Numbered from the stretch's first letter, positions 9,392-18,005 are shown. The stretch: DNA of 64,000 nucleotides from UKL13-2 sp038206765 (GCA_038206765.1 JBBRAM010000006.1:115790-179789); one strand, 5' to 3'. The notes: generated by a model not told the origin, from the letters alone. A program made the numbers and translations.

Positions 9392-10324
9392 ATGTCTGAT
9401 TTTCAAGAGTGGGCACGCCATGTGGCGGGCGTAACCGAGCAAACCCTCGCGGAGCTTTTACCGCCAGCCGGTTCCAATCCGCAGCGCCTGCACGATGCGA
9501 TGCGCTATTCCACGTTGGGTGGCGGCAAGCGGGTACGGCCGATGTTGGCATTTGCAGCCGGTTTGGTAACCAATGCCGATATTGAGCGCGTCAAAATTGT
9601 CTCGTCAGCCGTCGAAATGATCCACGCTTATTCGCTGATTCACGATGATTTGCCCTGTATGGACAATGATGTGCTGCGTCGCGGGCGGCCAACCTGCCAT
9701 ATCGAATTTGATGAAGCAACGGCGTTATTGGCTGGAGACGCCCTACAGGCCTTGGCTTTTGAGCTAGTAAGCACTCATAAATTAGCTGACGCCTCGGCCG
9801 TACAACTTGAAATGATTCAATTGTTCACGCGCGCTTGTGGCTCGCACGGCATGGCAGGTGGGCAGGCGATTGATTTGGCGAATGTTGGTTTGGCGCAGTC
9901 CATTACGCTGCCAGAACTCGAATTCATGCATATGCAAAAAACCGGTGCGCTGATCCGCGCGGCGGTGATGTTGGGTGCAAGGTGTGGCGCAGGCCGTGGC
10001 AAAGCCGGTGGCACAATTGGCGGCAAAGAAGTCGAACCCGACACGCTTGCTCACCTTGACAGCTACGCCAAATGTGTCGGCTTGGCTTTTCAGGTAGTAG
10101 ACGACGTGCTCGATTGCGAGTCTAATACGGAGAAATTAGGGAAAACTGTCGGCAAAGACCAAGACGCGAACAAGCCGACCTATGTAAGTTTGATGGGTTT
10201 AAATCCTGCCAAACAGTTTGCCAATGAACTTTTAAACGACGCGCTCGGTGCACTCAACAGCTTCGACCAGCGGGCGGATCGATTAAGACAGCTAGCCGAA
10301 TTTATCGTACGACGAGAACATTAA
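9392..10324 (+). CDS. ispA: Polyprenyl synthetase, probable farnesyl diphosphate synthase
   Basis: A 310-residue trans-prenyltransferase that condenses isopentenyl diphosphate with dimethylallyl and geranyl diphosphates. Both aspartate-rich motifs are present: HDDLPCMD (Asp85, Asp86, Asp91) and VVDDVLD (Asp237, Asp238, Asp241). GGGKRVRP near residue 44 binds diphosphate. Length, the short-chain first motif and the xseB-ispA-dxs order support the farnesyl-PP assignment. It differs from E. coli IspA by a small Gly/Lys-rich insert (GRGKAGGTIGGKE) around residue 205. Product chain length is inferred. Confidence 0.94.
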   Translation: MSDFQEWARHVAGVTEQTLAELLPPAGSNPQRLHDAMRYSTLGGGKRVRPMLAFAAGLVTNADIERVKIVSSAVEMIHAYSLIHDDLPCMDNDVLRRGRPTCHIEFDEATALLAGDALQALAFELVSTHKLADASAVQLEMIQLFTRACGSHGMAGGQAIDLANVGLAQSITLPELEFMHMQKTGALIRAAVMLGARCGAGRGKAGGTIGGKEVEPDTLAHLDSYAKCVGLAFQVVDDVLDCESNTEKLGKTVGKDQDANKPTYVSLMGLNPAKQFANELLNDALGALNSFDQRADRLRQLAEFIVRREH

Positions 10325-10376
10325 AGCGTGAGCGCAAGAATTTTTGCACAGACTCACACAGCACTCAACCAACAAC

Positions 10377-12317
10377 ATGACAACTACAAAACTCTCCAAC
10401 TACCCGCTACTCGATCCGATCAACGATCCAGCAGACTTACGGAAGCTTGATCGCCGCGATTTGCCTGCGCTCGCCACTGAGTTGCGTAATTACATCGTCG
10501 AATCAGTGGCCACGACAGGCGGGCATTTCTCGTCGAATCTCGGCACGGTGGAACTCACGATTGCCCTGCACTACGTATTTAACACCCCAGAAGATCGCTT
10601 GGTATGGGATGTCGGTCACCAAACTTACGGCCATAAAATTTTAACGGGCCGCAAAGCGGGCATGCCCAAGCTGCGCCAAAAAGGCGGCATTGCCGGTTTT
10701 CCGCGTCGCGAAGAAAGTATTTACGATACCTTCGGCACCGCGCACTCATCCACCTCGATTTCCGCTGCACTCGGCATGGCTGTGGCATCGCGTTTGTCGG
10801 GCAGCAATCGTAAATCGGTTGCCATCATTGGCGATGGCGCGATCACCGGCGGCATGGCATTTGAAGCCATGAATAATGTGGGGCGGGAAGACGTGATCGT
10901 GATTTTGAACGACAACGATATGTCGATTTCTGAATCTATTGGTGCGCTTAATAACTATTTTGCCAAGCTTATGTCCGGCCGGTTTTACGCGAACACCAAG
11001 AAAACCGCCGAGCGGATTTTATCGGCGACACCAACATTTAAAGAAATCGCCAAACGAGTTGAGGAACACGCCAAGGGCATGATCTCGCCCTCGACTATGT
11101 TTGAGGAATTCGGCTTTAACTACGTTGGCCCCGTTGATGGCCACAATGTGGATGTGTTGGTCGAAACGCTCGGCAACATTCGCAAGCTCGGCGGCCCGCA
11201 GTTTTTGCATGTCGTCACCAAAAAAGGCCAAGGCTACAAGCTTGCCGAAGATGATCCCATACAGTACCACGCCGCCGCTGGCCGCTTCGATCCGAAGATT
11301 GGCTTTGTCAAAGCTGCCCCCGCGCCGGATGCCAAACCGAAACCCACCTACACGCAAATTTTTGGCGATTGGCTCTGCGATATGGCCGCGGCGGATAAGC
11401 GCATGGTCGGCATCACGCCCGCGATGCGTGAAGGCTCTGGCATGGTACGTTTTTCGCAAGAATACAAGGACCGATATTTCGATGTCGCGATCGCCGAACA
11501 ACACGCAGTGACCTTCGCGGCTGGCTTGGCGGCGGATGGTATCAAGCCCGTGCTGGCGATCTATTCCACGTTCTTGCAGCGCGGCTACGATCAATTGATT
11601 CACGATGTCTGCATTCAAAATTTGCCAGTCGTCTTCGCGCTCGATCGCGGCGGCTTGGTCGGTGCGGACGGCCCCACGCATCACGGCGCGTTTGATATTT
11701 CATACCTGCGCTGCATCCCGAATATGACGGTGATGGCACCATCAAACGAAGATGAATGCCGCCAAATGCTCTATACCGCATTCATGACCGATTCGCCCAC
11801 CGCTGTGCGCTACCCGCGCGGCGCGGGGCCAGGCGTGGCGTTGCAAAAAGAGATGACCGCGCTGCCAATGGGTAAAGGCGTGGTCGTTCGTGAGATCAAA
11901 GGCCACGAAGCAACATTAAAGAAAAACCGCGTCGCCATTCTCGCATTCGGCTCAATGGTCAAACCCGCCACCGATGCAGGTGAAGAATTAAACGCAAGCG
12001 TGGCCAATATGCGCTTCGTCAAACCAATTGACACCGAACTCATTTTCAAACTCGCCACCACGCATGATTATTTGGTCACAGTGGAAGAAAACGCGATCAT
12101 GGGCGGCGCGGGCAGTGCCGTGCTGGAATCACTTCATGCGCAAGGCTTGAATGTGCCGGTGCTGCAACTGGGATTGCCCGATCATTTTGTAGAGCACGGC
12201 GATCCGGCGGTGTTGCTGGCCGATTGCGGCCTCAACAAAGACGGCATTGGCAAGTCCGTTCGGGATTGGTTGGTGCGGGAAGAGGGCAAGCAGCCTTTGC
12301 AAAAAACGGCAAGTTAG
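10377..12317 (+). CDS. dxs: 1-deoxy-D-xylulose-5-phosphate synthase
   Basis: The first enzyme of the MEP isoprenoid route, joining pyruvate and glyceraldehyde 3-phosphate with thiamine diphosphate. The 646-residue protein shows the transketolase-like cofactor motif GDGAITGGMAFEAMNNVG...NDNDMSIS, the catalytic-site HFSSNLG, the second-domain EQHAVTFAAGLA and the C-terminal domain ending in GLPDHFVEHG. ATG 10377 is chosen over an in-frame TTG 33 bases earlier because family members begin with the PLLDxINDPADLRKL segment. It lies 52 bases after ispA, so one isoprenoid operon is likely. Both genes feed quinone and undecaprenyl synthesis. Confidence 0.97.
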   Translation: MTTTKLSNYPLLDPINDPADLRKLDRRDLPALATELRNYIVESVATTGGHFSSNLGTVELTIALHYVFNTPEDRLVWDVGHQTYGHKILTGRKAGMPKLRQKGGIAGFPRREESIYDTFGTAHSSTSISAALGMAVASRLSGSNRKSVAIIGDGAITGGMAFEAMNNVGREDVIVILNDNDMSISESIGALNNYFAKLMSGRFYANTKKTAERILSATPTFKEIAKRVEEHAKGMISPSTMFEEFGFNYVGPVDGHNVDVLVETLGNIRKLGGPQFLHVVTKKGQGYKLAEDDPIQYHAAAGRFDPKIGFVKAAPAPDAKPKPTYTQIFGDWLCDMAAADKRMVGITPAMREGSGMVRFSQEYKDRYFDVAIAEQHAVTFAAGLAADGIKPVLAIYSTFLQRGYDQLIHDVCIQNLPVVFALDRGGLVGADGPTHHGAFDISYLRCIPNMTVMAPSNEDECRQMLYTAFMTDSPTAVRYPRGAGPGVALQKEMTALPMGKGVVVREIKGHEATLKKNRVAILAFGSMVKPATDAGEELNASVANMRFVKPIDTELIFKLATTHDYLVTVEENAIMGGAGSAVLESLHAQGLNVPVLQLGLPDHFVEHGDPAVLLADCGLNKDGIGKSVRDWLVREEGKQPLQKTAS

Positions 12318-12406
12318 CTTCGGTCGCCAACTTCTTGCGAGGTGCAATTTCTTGCACATTGGAACGGCTAAAGCATCCTGAGGTTTTGCCAAAGAAGGGG
12401 GATTTC

Positions 12407-12595
12407 TTAATCAAACTCGACTAGATAGCACGCCTTGCACTTCGGGCACTCGTGTCTCTGGATTCTCTCGGACAGTTCATCAAACATCGTTCGCATTCCG
12501 CACCAGCCGCAAGTTTTAGGTTGATCGCCGCCCAAGTAAACAACTTCAGCGATTGAACTCGGACGCAAAGCGGACGGCACATTTGTTGGTTTCAT
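12407..12595 (-). CDS. Small zinc-ribbon protein, unknown function
   Basis: A 62-residue protein with two CxxC knuckles (CGWC at 29-32 and CPKC at 50-53), the spacing of a zinc ribbon, and an acidic C-terminal tail. Its ATG overlaps the stop codon of the DUF3883 gene in an ATGA arrangement, so translation is coupled and the two products are probably made together. Size and lack of other domains suggest an accessory or nucleic-acid-binding partner. I do not recognise a named family. The coupling and knuckles are seen; the partnership is inference. Confidence 0.75.
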   Translation of the reverse strand: MKPTNVPSALRPSSIAEVVYLGGDQPKTCGWCGMRTMFDELSERIQRHECPKCKACYLVEFD

Positions 12596-13440
12596 GAAAA
12601 CCTCCCGACAAACGTTACCGGATCAAGCAAGCAGTGCCGCTCAACTGAACCGGGTAAATCAAACATCTTCGGCTGCTTGCGGAACTCGAACAGTCGATAC
12701 AAATGGAATGCATCAAGGTGTTCTTTTGAAAACGCCAATTCATTGCGAGTGATGAAGAACGGGGTTTCCTTTCCCCATGCGGTGGTCTTAACCTCAATAA
12801 ATCGCGGCGCGCCGTCGACTTCGAATGATTCCACGTCAAAGCCAAGTCCATCGCCGCGCACCACCGCCGCGTGCTCCACCTTATCCGCAAGCTTCTTCTG
12901 CCCCGCCTCATGTAGCCGCCGCTGCTCGAACAGCACCACAAATTCCTCCCCCGCTTTGCCGAGTGAGCTATTGCGCGCCTCACGATCAATGTAGTCACGC
13001 TTGAGTTGCGGCTTACCCGTGGCGAAGTACGGCGCGCGCTGCTGCTGGGCAGATGGCTGCAAGCGCGGCCGCTCAACCATTACTTCAGCAATTGACGTCA
13101 CCAGCGGGACTACGGCTTGTTGATCGGCAGCACCTTCTGCCGCAAGATCAAATTGCCGATCACGCATGATGCGGTCGGCAACCACTTCCGCCAATAGCCC
13201 TTGGTAATTGCCACGCGGCATATAGCCGGGGATGTTCTGCCAGCCATGCTCCATGAGAATGGCGCTGATGTTTTGGTGCTTCAGTTCAATCGCGCCTGCG
13301 GTGCGATTGTTCAGCTTGCGCAGGAGCGCTTTGCGATGCGTGGTCTTGTTGTATGACTGGCCCGCCTGCTCCAAGAGCCACATGTGCAGATAGTCTGCGA
13401 CGGTGGCTTCAACTTCTTCGATGGACCAAGGGGTAGGCAT
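12592..13440 (-). CDS. DUF3883 domain protein, nuclease-like
   Basis: A 282-residue protein. Residues about 160-270 are a DUF3883 domain: GKAGEEFVV, then GFDVESFE (Asp202) and RFIEVKTT (Glu216-Val-Lys218), followed by PFFITRNELAFS. The Asp...ExK pattern is that of a PD-(D/E)xK-type nuclease core. Residues 1-95 form a second, separate domain (SYNKTTHRKALLRKL, AIELKHQNISAILMEHG) resembling regions placed in front of nuclease modules in putative restriction proteins. A basic linker joins them. It is followed by the coupled zinc-ribbon gene. DUF3883 is often found near restriction and defence genes, but none lie beside it here. Function inferred only. Confidence 0.8.
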   Translation of the reverse strand: MPTPWSIEEVEATVADYLHMWLLEQAGQSYNKTTHRKALLRKLNNRTAGAIELKHQNISAILMEHGWQNIPGYMPRGNYQGLLAEVVADRIMRDRQFDLAAEGAADQQAVVPLVTSIAEVMVERPRLQPSAQQQRAPYFATGKPQLKRDYIDREARNSSLGKAGEEFVVLFEQRRLHEAGQKKLADKVEHAAVVRGDGLGFDVESFEVDGAPRFIEVKTTAWGKETPFFITRNELAFSKEHLDAFHLYRLFEFRKQPKMFDLPGSVERHCLLDPVTFVGRFS

Positions 13441-13624
13441 AGCTGAATGATATCTTGGTTAGGCTAGGCTAGCGATGCCCATCGAACTAATCTATCTGGG
13501 GAGCCCGCCCAAAATATATTGCTATCCCCGCGTTTGGTAGTGCGTCTTGCCTACCGCCTCATTGCGTTGGGCTATTTGAGCAACGCGGCGTTCGTCACGA
13601 TCCCACCAGCTTGTTCGTTGCGCG

Positions 13625-14803
13625 CTAGTCCTGCACCCAAGCAAACCCCGCATGTCGCCAGCCGTTATGCGTACTGCGATGTCGTGCGGCATCGGGATCA
13701 CCCTCGAAACCTTCGAGAATGTTATAGGCCGTATAGCCCATCGATTGTGCGCGGCGGGCGGCATCAATTGAGCGCACGCCGGACCGACATAAAAATAACA
13801 CAGGCTTATCGTTGGCAATTTGCGCTTTGAGCGTCGCATCAAAATCAGGATTGACCGCCATGCCGGGGTATTTTTTCCACGGGACCGAAACCGTGCCCGG
13901 CACCATGCCGACCCAATCGCGTTCGGCTTGGGTACGGACATCCACAATCACGGCCGCGCCGCGCTGCCACCAATCATGCGCAAGTGCGATTGGCAAATTG
14001 CCCGCATAGCCGGCTGCGGGCTGAACATTGAGTTCTGGCAAACCATCAGCCGACGCGCCCAGCCGTTGGTTAGCGGGTACAGCGATATCAATTAGCTTGG
14101 GCGGGGGCAGATGTAGATCGTTCATGATTTGAATAAACTCGTCTCTTGATTTACCCGCTAATCGCGGGTTGCTGCGCTTTTCCTCGCCGATGGTGCTATC
14201 GAGACGGCCCTTGTAATCATGGGCGGGCAGCACCCTTGTTGCATCGGGCAGGGTAAATAATTTTTGGGTAATCGCATCGTACATGGCGCCCGCATCGCCC
14301 GACTGAAAATCGGTGCGGCCGCAACCGCCGATCAATAATGTATCCCCCGTAAAGAGGGCATCGCGCCAGATAAAGCACATGCTACCGGCGGTGTGGCCGG
14401 GGGTATGAATGGCACAAATATTATCGGCCCCGAGCGCCATGGTGGTGCCGTCGTTTAGCATGGTATTTGCACCGCCGATTCCACATTGCGCCGGTACCGC
14501 AGTGCGCGCCCCGGTTCGCTGCGCAAGCGCCCCTGCGGACGTCAGGTGATCGGCATGGGCATGGGTTTCGATAATCCATTTGAGCTTGAGCTTTTGCGCA
14601 CCAAGCGCCGCCAGATCACGCTCGATATGCTGATCAACCGGATCGATAATCGCCGCTTCACGACTCGATTCATCGAACAAAATATAGGTGAAGGTGCTGG
14701 AGCTTTGATCAAATAATTGAATGACGTTTTTTGCGCTGTTCATTTCTTTGTTAACGGCGTTGTTAATGCTGTTGTTCATGTCGTTGTTCATGTTGTTGTT
14801 CAT
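13625..14803 (-). CDS. ETHE1-like persulfide dioxygenase fused to rhodanese
   Basis: A 392-residue fusion. Residues about 25-265 are a metallo-beta-lactamase fold of the ETHE1/persulfide dioxygenase type: THAHADH (His81, His83, Asp85, His86), HTPGHT, TGDTLLIGGCGRTDFQ. Residues about 285-385 are a rhodanese domain with CRSGVRS (Cys339). Such fusions oxidise glutathione persulfide to sulfite and exchange sulfur with thiosulfate, detoxifying sulfide. ATG 14803 has GAGG upstream; it opens a row of MNNx tetrapeptide repeats, and in-frame ATGs follow at 14791, 14779 and 14743. It lies 19 bases after the CsoR-type regulator gene, so the two form an operon. Confidence 0.93.
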   Translation of the reverse strand: MNNNMNNDMNNSINNAVNKEMNSAKNVIQLFDQSSSTFTYILFDESSREAAIIDPVDQHIERDLAALGAQKLKLKWIIETHAHADHLTSAGALAQRTGARTAVPAQCGIGGANTMLNDGTTMALGADNICAIHTPGHTAGSMCFIWRDALFTGDTLLIGGCGRTDFQSGDAGAMYDAITQKLFTLPDATRVLPAHDYKGRLDSTIGEEKRSNPRLAGKSRDEFIQIMNDLHLPPPKLIDIAVPANQRLGASADGLPELNVQPAAGYAGNLPIALAHDWWQRGAAVIVDVRTQAERDWVGMVPGTVSVPWKKYPGMAVNPDFDATLKAQIANDKPVLFLCRSGVRSIDAARRAQSMGYTAYNILEGFEGDPDAARHRSTHNGWRHAGFAWVQD

Positions 14804-14822
14804 TTCCAACCTCGCTAAAAAA

Positions 14823-15107
14823 TTAGGCAAACTTGGTCAGCATCTTTGCAATATATTCACCGCGCTCGATGTTGGCGTTGGCGTTGGTCTTGATTTTATT
14901 TCCACCGTCTTCTTGCGCCAGCAAACAGCCGACCATTGTGAAAAAAGTTTTATCCAGCGCCTTGCGGCTCGCGCTCAATTGCTGGGCGATTTTTTCGCAA
15001 TCAGCATCGGTTTCGATCAGGCGCTGAATGCCGCGCAGCTGGCCTTCAACGCGCTTTAATCTCATCATTAAAGCGCGTTTTTGTTCAGCGTTATTGATTT
15101 TGCTCAA
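14823..15107 (-). CDS. CsoR/RcnR/FrmR family (DUF156) transcriptional repressor
   Basis: A 94-residue all-helical regulator of the CsoR family (RLKRVEGQLRGIQRLIE, then a QQLSASRKALDKTF helix). Cys37 occupies the conserved sensing position; a second Cys61 sits where metal sensors usually have His, and there is no CsoR-style His-x3-Cys pair. That argues for thiol or persulfide sensing instead of copper or nickel, which fits the persulfide dioxygenase downstream and the YeeE genes on the other side. The start is TTG 15107 with AAGGA eight bases upstream. The ligand is inferred from cysteines and neighbours. Confidence 0.9.
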   Translation of the reverse strand: MSKINNAEQKRALMMRLKRVEGQLRGIQRLIETDADCEKIAQQLSASRKALDKTFFTMVGCLLAQEDGGNKIKTNANANIERGEYIAKMLTKFA

Positions 15108-15141
15108 AGTGTCGTCCTTGAAAATAAATGGATATAACTAA

Positions 15142-15161
15142 TATACTGGTGGGAGTATAAT
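15142..15161 (+). promoter_or_regulatory. CsoR-type operator overlapping a consensus -10 box
   Basis: TATAC, a G-rich centre TGGTGGGA, then GTATA form an inverted repeat of the CsoR-family operator type (15142-15159). The right half overlaps TATAAT at 15156-15161, a perfect -10 box for the rightward YeeE genes. No good -35 hexamer is visible. The predicted transcript would start about 13 bases before the YeeE ATG. Binding of the divergent repressor would block this promoter and probably its own. Confidence 0.75.
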
Positions 15162-15180
15162 TTTTCAAGAGGGTCATTGC

Positions 15181-15657
15181 ATGCAACACATACAATTTTT
15201 ATCATCTTTTTTATCCACACCACATAACTTCGACGCCACACCGTTTGTGGCAGCGGCCGGTGGCGGCATCCTGATCGGGCTTTCGGCTGTGCTGCTGATG
15301 TGGTTTTTTGGGCGGATTGCGGGCATCAGCGGTATTGCCTCGGCTTTATTGAGCCGGGCTGGTTTTGCTGGTGCTGGCTGGCGGGTCGCGTTTGTGGCGG
15401 GCTTGGTGCTGGCCGGTTTTTTACTGAAGTCATTCGCATCGGCCACACCGCCCCCGATTTCACCAGCCATCTCGCCCGCGATGCTGGTAGTAGCCGGGCT
15501 ACTGGTGGGCTTCGGCAGCGTGTTCGGCAGCGGCTGCACCAGCGGGCACGGCGTATGCGGCCTCGGTCGTCGCTCGGTGCGCTCGGCTGCGGCGGTGGCG
15601 ATTTTTATGGGTACTGCATTTGTAACGGTGTTTCTGGTGCGCCATGTTTTTAATTGA
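15181..15657 (+). CDS. YeeE/YedE family transporter, first half
   Basis: A 158-residue membrane protein, the N-terminal half of a YeeE/YedE (DUF395) channel encoded as a separate gene. The signature SGCTSGHGVCG lies near residues 118-128 and supplies cysteines that pass thiosulfate or persulfide sulfur through the membrane in studied relatives. Four hydrophobic helices are visible. AGAGGG seven bases upstream supports ATG 15181. The second half follows after 9 bases, and both depend on the CsoR-type operator just upstream. Substrate is inferred from family and neighbours. Confidence 0.92.
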   Translation: MQHIQFLSSFLSTPHNFDATPFVAAAGGGILIGLSAVLLMWFFGRIAGISGIASALLSRAGFAGAGWRVAFVAGLVLAGFLLKSFASATPPPISPAISPAMLVVAGLLVGFGSVFGSGCTSGHGVCGLGRRSVRSAAAVAIFMGTAFVTVFLVRHVFN

Positions 15658-15666
15658 GGGCGGAAA

Positions 15667-16095
15667 ATGAAATTATTTATTTCACTATTGATTGGCTTTT
15701 TATTCGGCGCCGGTTTGGTGGTTTCGGGCATGAGTAACCCGGCGAACGTGCTTAATTTTCTGGATCTCGCCGCGATTTCAGCGGGCAAATGGGATGCGCG
15801 TTTGATGTTTGTACTCGGCGGCGCGGTTGCCGTGACGGCGATTGGTTTTCCGCTTGTGAAACGTCGCTTGCGGCCGCTATTTGCCGAAAAATTTGCCTGG
15901 CCGACCGCCACCGCGATTGATCGGCCGCTGATGTTCGGTGCCGCGATGTTCGGCATCGGCTGGGGATTAGCTGGCTACTGCCCCGGCCCGGCTCTTGCAA
16001 GCATCGGCGCGAGTGCCGCCGACATGCTCTATTTCATACCGGCACTCATTGCCGGGATGTGGGTTGCGGTGATGTCAGCCAACGCTAAAGTGTAG
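15667..16095 (+). CDS. YeeE/YedE family transporter, second half (DUF6691-like)
   Basis: A 142-residue membrane protein forming the other half of the split YeeE/YedE transporter. It has GFLFGAGLVVSGMSNPxxVxNFLD at the N-terminus and the paired cysteine motif GYCPGPAL near residue 112. Four helices are visible. It begins 9 bases after the first half, so the two subunits are co-translated and probably form a heteromeric sulfur-compound channel. The same gene pair next to an ETHE1-rhodanese fusion is known from BigR-regulated operons of plant-associated bacteria; here the regulator is of the CsoR family instead. Confidence 0.92.
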   Translation: MKLFISLLIGFLFGAGLVVSGMSNPANVLNFLDLAAISAGKWDARLMFVLGGAVAVTAIGFPLVKRRLRPLFAEKFAWPTATAIDRPLMFGAAMFGIGWGLAGYCPGPALASIGASAADMLYFIPALIAGMWVAVMSANAKV

Positions 16096-16128
16096 CGATT
16101 AGATTTCAGTCAGCCAGGGAGAAACCAA

Positions 16129-16641
16129 ATGACGCCGCAGAGTATTTTGAGCTGGTTACGTTCGATCGAGCAGCAAAGCGGTTACGAAATTCTGCTGGTG
16201 CAGACGGTGCGCAATGCACTGATGGCTGCCAGCGTGGTGGCGTCTACGTCGCTGGTGGCGATCATCGGCGTGGTGACAGTCGGGCGGGCGTTTCCGAGTG
16301 GCGGATCGGGTGCGATCCAATATGCCCATTGGGCGATGAGTGCATCGGGCGTGGTGCTCGCCATTTCGCTCACCGAGGCGTTGCTTGCACTACGCACACT
16401 CGCGCGGGCGGGCTTTGGCTCAGGGTTTGGCTTGGGCTCGGGCGCGGGTCCGGCCTCGGATGTTGGCATTAACCAACGGGGTAGCGCCAAAAGTTCAGGT
16501 GATACCAATGAAGAATCCGCCAACGCTGAGAAATTCGCCCGCCATGTCGCCGGTGCGTTGCAGCAGCTATCGCGCGCGGCAGTGAGCTTGGCAATCGGCA
16601 TGTCGGTTGCGGTGATCAGCGGGCTTTTGTTTGCCTGGTGA
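16129..16641 (+). CDS. Predicted membrane protein, possibly DUF599-like
   Basis: A 170-residue protein with about four hydrophobic segments: 30-50 (NALMAASVVASTSLVAIIGVV), 68-88, and 146-169. The central loop is a low-complexity Gly/Ala/Ser stretch (GSGFGLGSGAG). The first helix resembles DUF599 proteins, but I could not confirm the match. It follows the split YeeE genes by 33 bases on the same strand with GGGAG upstream of ATG 16129, so it may belong to the same sulfur-responsive transcript. No function is proposed. Confidence 0.7.
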   Translation: MTPQSILSWLRSIEQQSGYEILLVQTVRNALMAASVVASTSLVAIIGVVTVGRAFPSGGSGAIQYAHWAMSASGVVLAISLTEALLALRTLARAGFGSGFGLGSGAGPASDVGINQRGSAKSSGDTNEESANAEKFARHVAGALQQLSRAAVSLAIGMSVAVISGLLFAW

Positions 16642-16880
16642 CCTCTTGCCGCTCAAGCTAAAGCACAACCCGCATTACGATATGGAAAGTTCGGAAACAC
16701 GAGTATTGGCGCGCAGTTTGGCGCAAAAGTCGCTCAAAACGCCCGCCAACACTCGGCTATTTGAAAACGAATCGCGCAGAACCCTCGCTCAGCGACGCGG
16801 CGGATTTTGAGGTTTTTAAAAACTCCCGGCCGGCGCAAATTGCGCACCAAAAGCATTGCGCTGCAGTGGCATCAATTACT

Positions 16881-18005
16881 TCATCGACAACGGGCGAACC
16901 GCCGAAACCGTTCAATCTCAGCGTCCAGCGCTGCCCGAAACCCCGCGCCAGTACTCGCGTTTGGCCTTTTTCCTGCATAGCCGATGTCAACATCAAGCTC
17001 ACCATTATTGACGGCCACATTCGCCCAACCGATCACGTTCTCACGCCACAACATTGGCAACGCGTAGTAACCGAGCTTGCGTTTGGCAGGCGGGGTGTAG
17101 GCTTCAAAGCGGTATGCCCAGCCCCATAAATGCTCGAAGCGGCGGCGATCCCAGACGATCGGGTCGAACGGGGCCAATAGCCTCACCTCGCTCGTTGGTA
17201 GGACGCCTTCGTCTGATGTTTGGGCAAACGGTTCGGCGCTTGGCCACACATAAACCAGCCCATCCACCGTCGCTTGCCGCAACTCATCGCGCTTGACCAT
17301 CACCTCAATACGTTTTGAATAATCGGCCACGGGTTTGTAATGCGCCATCATGGCAATGAGCTGCGTGAGCGAGCGCAACGGCAGCGGTGCGTATAGATTG
17401 ACAATGAGGCGAATCAGCCCATCGGCGCGCCGGGTACGGGGCATAGAGGGCAATTTTTCATGCGCCGCAATTGGCGAGGCAAGGCTATAAACACGAATGC
17501 CAGCATCGCGCCGCGCGACGCGGGCCTTTCCTTCGCGGTGCAAACATTCGAGCGCCAGTGTCGTCGCTGAGGAACTGCTGCCCCAACCGTTTTCACGATT
17601 GCCCGCACCCAGCGCCTGCTCCAGATCGCGCGGATGCGCGGTGGCGTTTTCGTTCAGATAGTTCCACACTTTTCGGCGCAGCGTTTTGTGTTCAGCCACA
17701 AACGCTTGCCATCTGGGTGATAGCGTTCGCGGATACAGGAGTGGCAGATGGCGGCGGGGGAAGAAGCCGTAGTTGTGCAGCATGTCCTCTGTCACATCGA
17801 GCTTCGGATATTTCTTTTCCAAATCGTCGATGTGATAATTTTTGACCCGATGCCGCAGGATTAAATCTTGCGCCCGCGCAGGTGCTCGAATCGGATCGGC
17901 TTGCACATAGCCCAACGTATCGACAGCAGCCTGTAGTGTCGTTGGCTTGAACAACGACCGCGCGACGGCGTATTGCGCGAGCTGTTTTTTAGTCAATGCG
18001 TTCAT
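16881..18005 (-). CDS. YcaQ/AlkX family winged-helix DNA glycosylase
   Basis: A 374-residue protein of the HTH_42 (YcaQ) family. The family QxD catalytic motif is present as GYVQADPI (Gln35, Asp37), as in E. coli YcaQ, which removes alkylated purines and unhooks interstrand crosslinks. Further family blocks are YGFFPRRHLPLLYPR, LRRKVWNYLNEN and the C-terminal LLAPFDPIVWDRRR...WGYAYRFEAY-like segment. ATG 18005 is preferred to an in-frame TTG at 18038; neither has a clear ribosome site. The PIN toxin gene ends about 90 bases upstream. Activity is inferred from the motif. Confidence 0.9.
   Translation of the reverse strand: MNALTKKQLAQYAVARSLFKPTTLQAAVDTLGYVQADPIRAPARAQDLILRHRVKNYHIDDLEKKYPKLDVTEDMLHNYGFFPRRHLPLLYPRTLSPRWQAFVAEHKTLRRKVWNYLNENATAHPRDLEQALGAGNRENGWGSSSSATTLALECLHREGKARVARRDAGIRVYSLASPIAAHEKLPSMPRTRRADGLIRLIVNLYAPLPLRSLTQLIAMMAHYKPVADYSKRIEVMVKRDELRQATVDGLVYVWPSAEPFAQTSDEGVLPTSEVRLLAPFDPIVWDRRRFEHLWGWAYRFEAYTPPAKRKLGYYALPMLWRENVIGWANVAVNNGELDVDIGYAGKRPNASTGAGFRAALDAEIERFRRFARCR

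Noticed and set aside
11019..11684. 221-residue open frame on the minus strand inside dxs
   Set aside because: It is antisense to a perfectly conserved gene and has no family motif or ribosome site.
15174..15956. 260-residue minus-strand frame across both YeeE genes
   Set aside because: Low-complexity Pro/Ala/Thr translation produced by the antisense of membrane-protein codons; the plus strand has motifs and ribosome sites.
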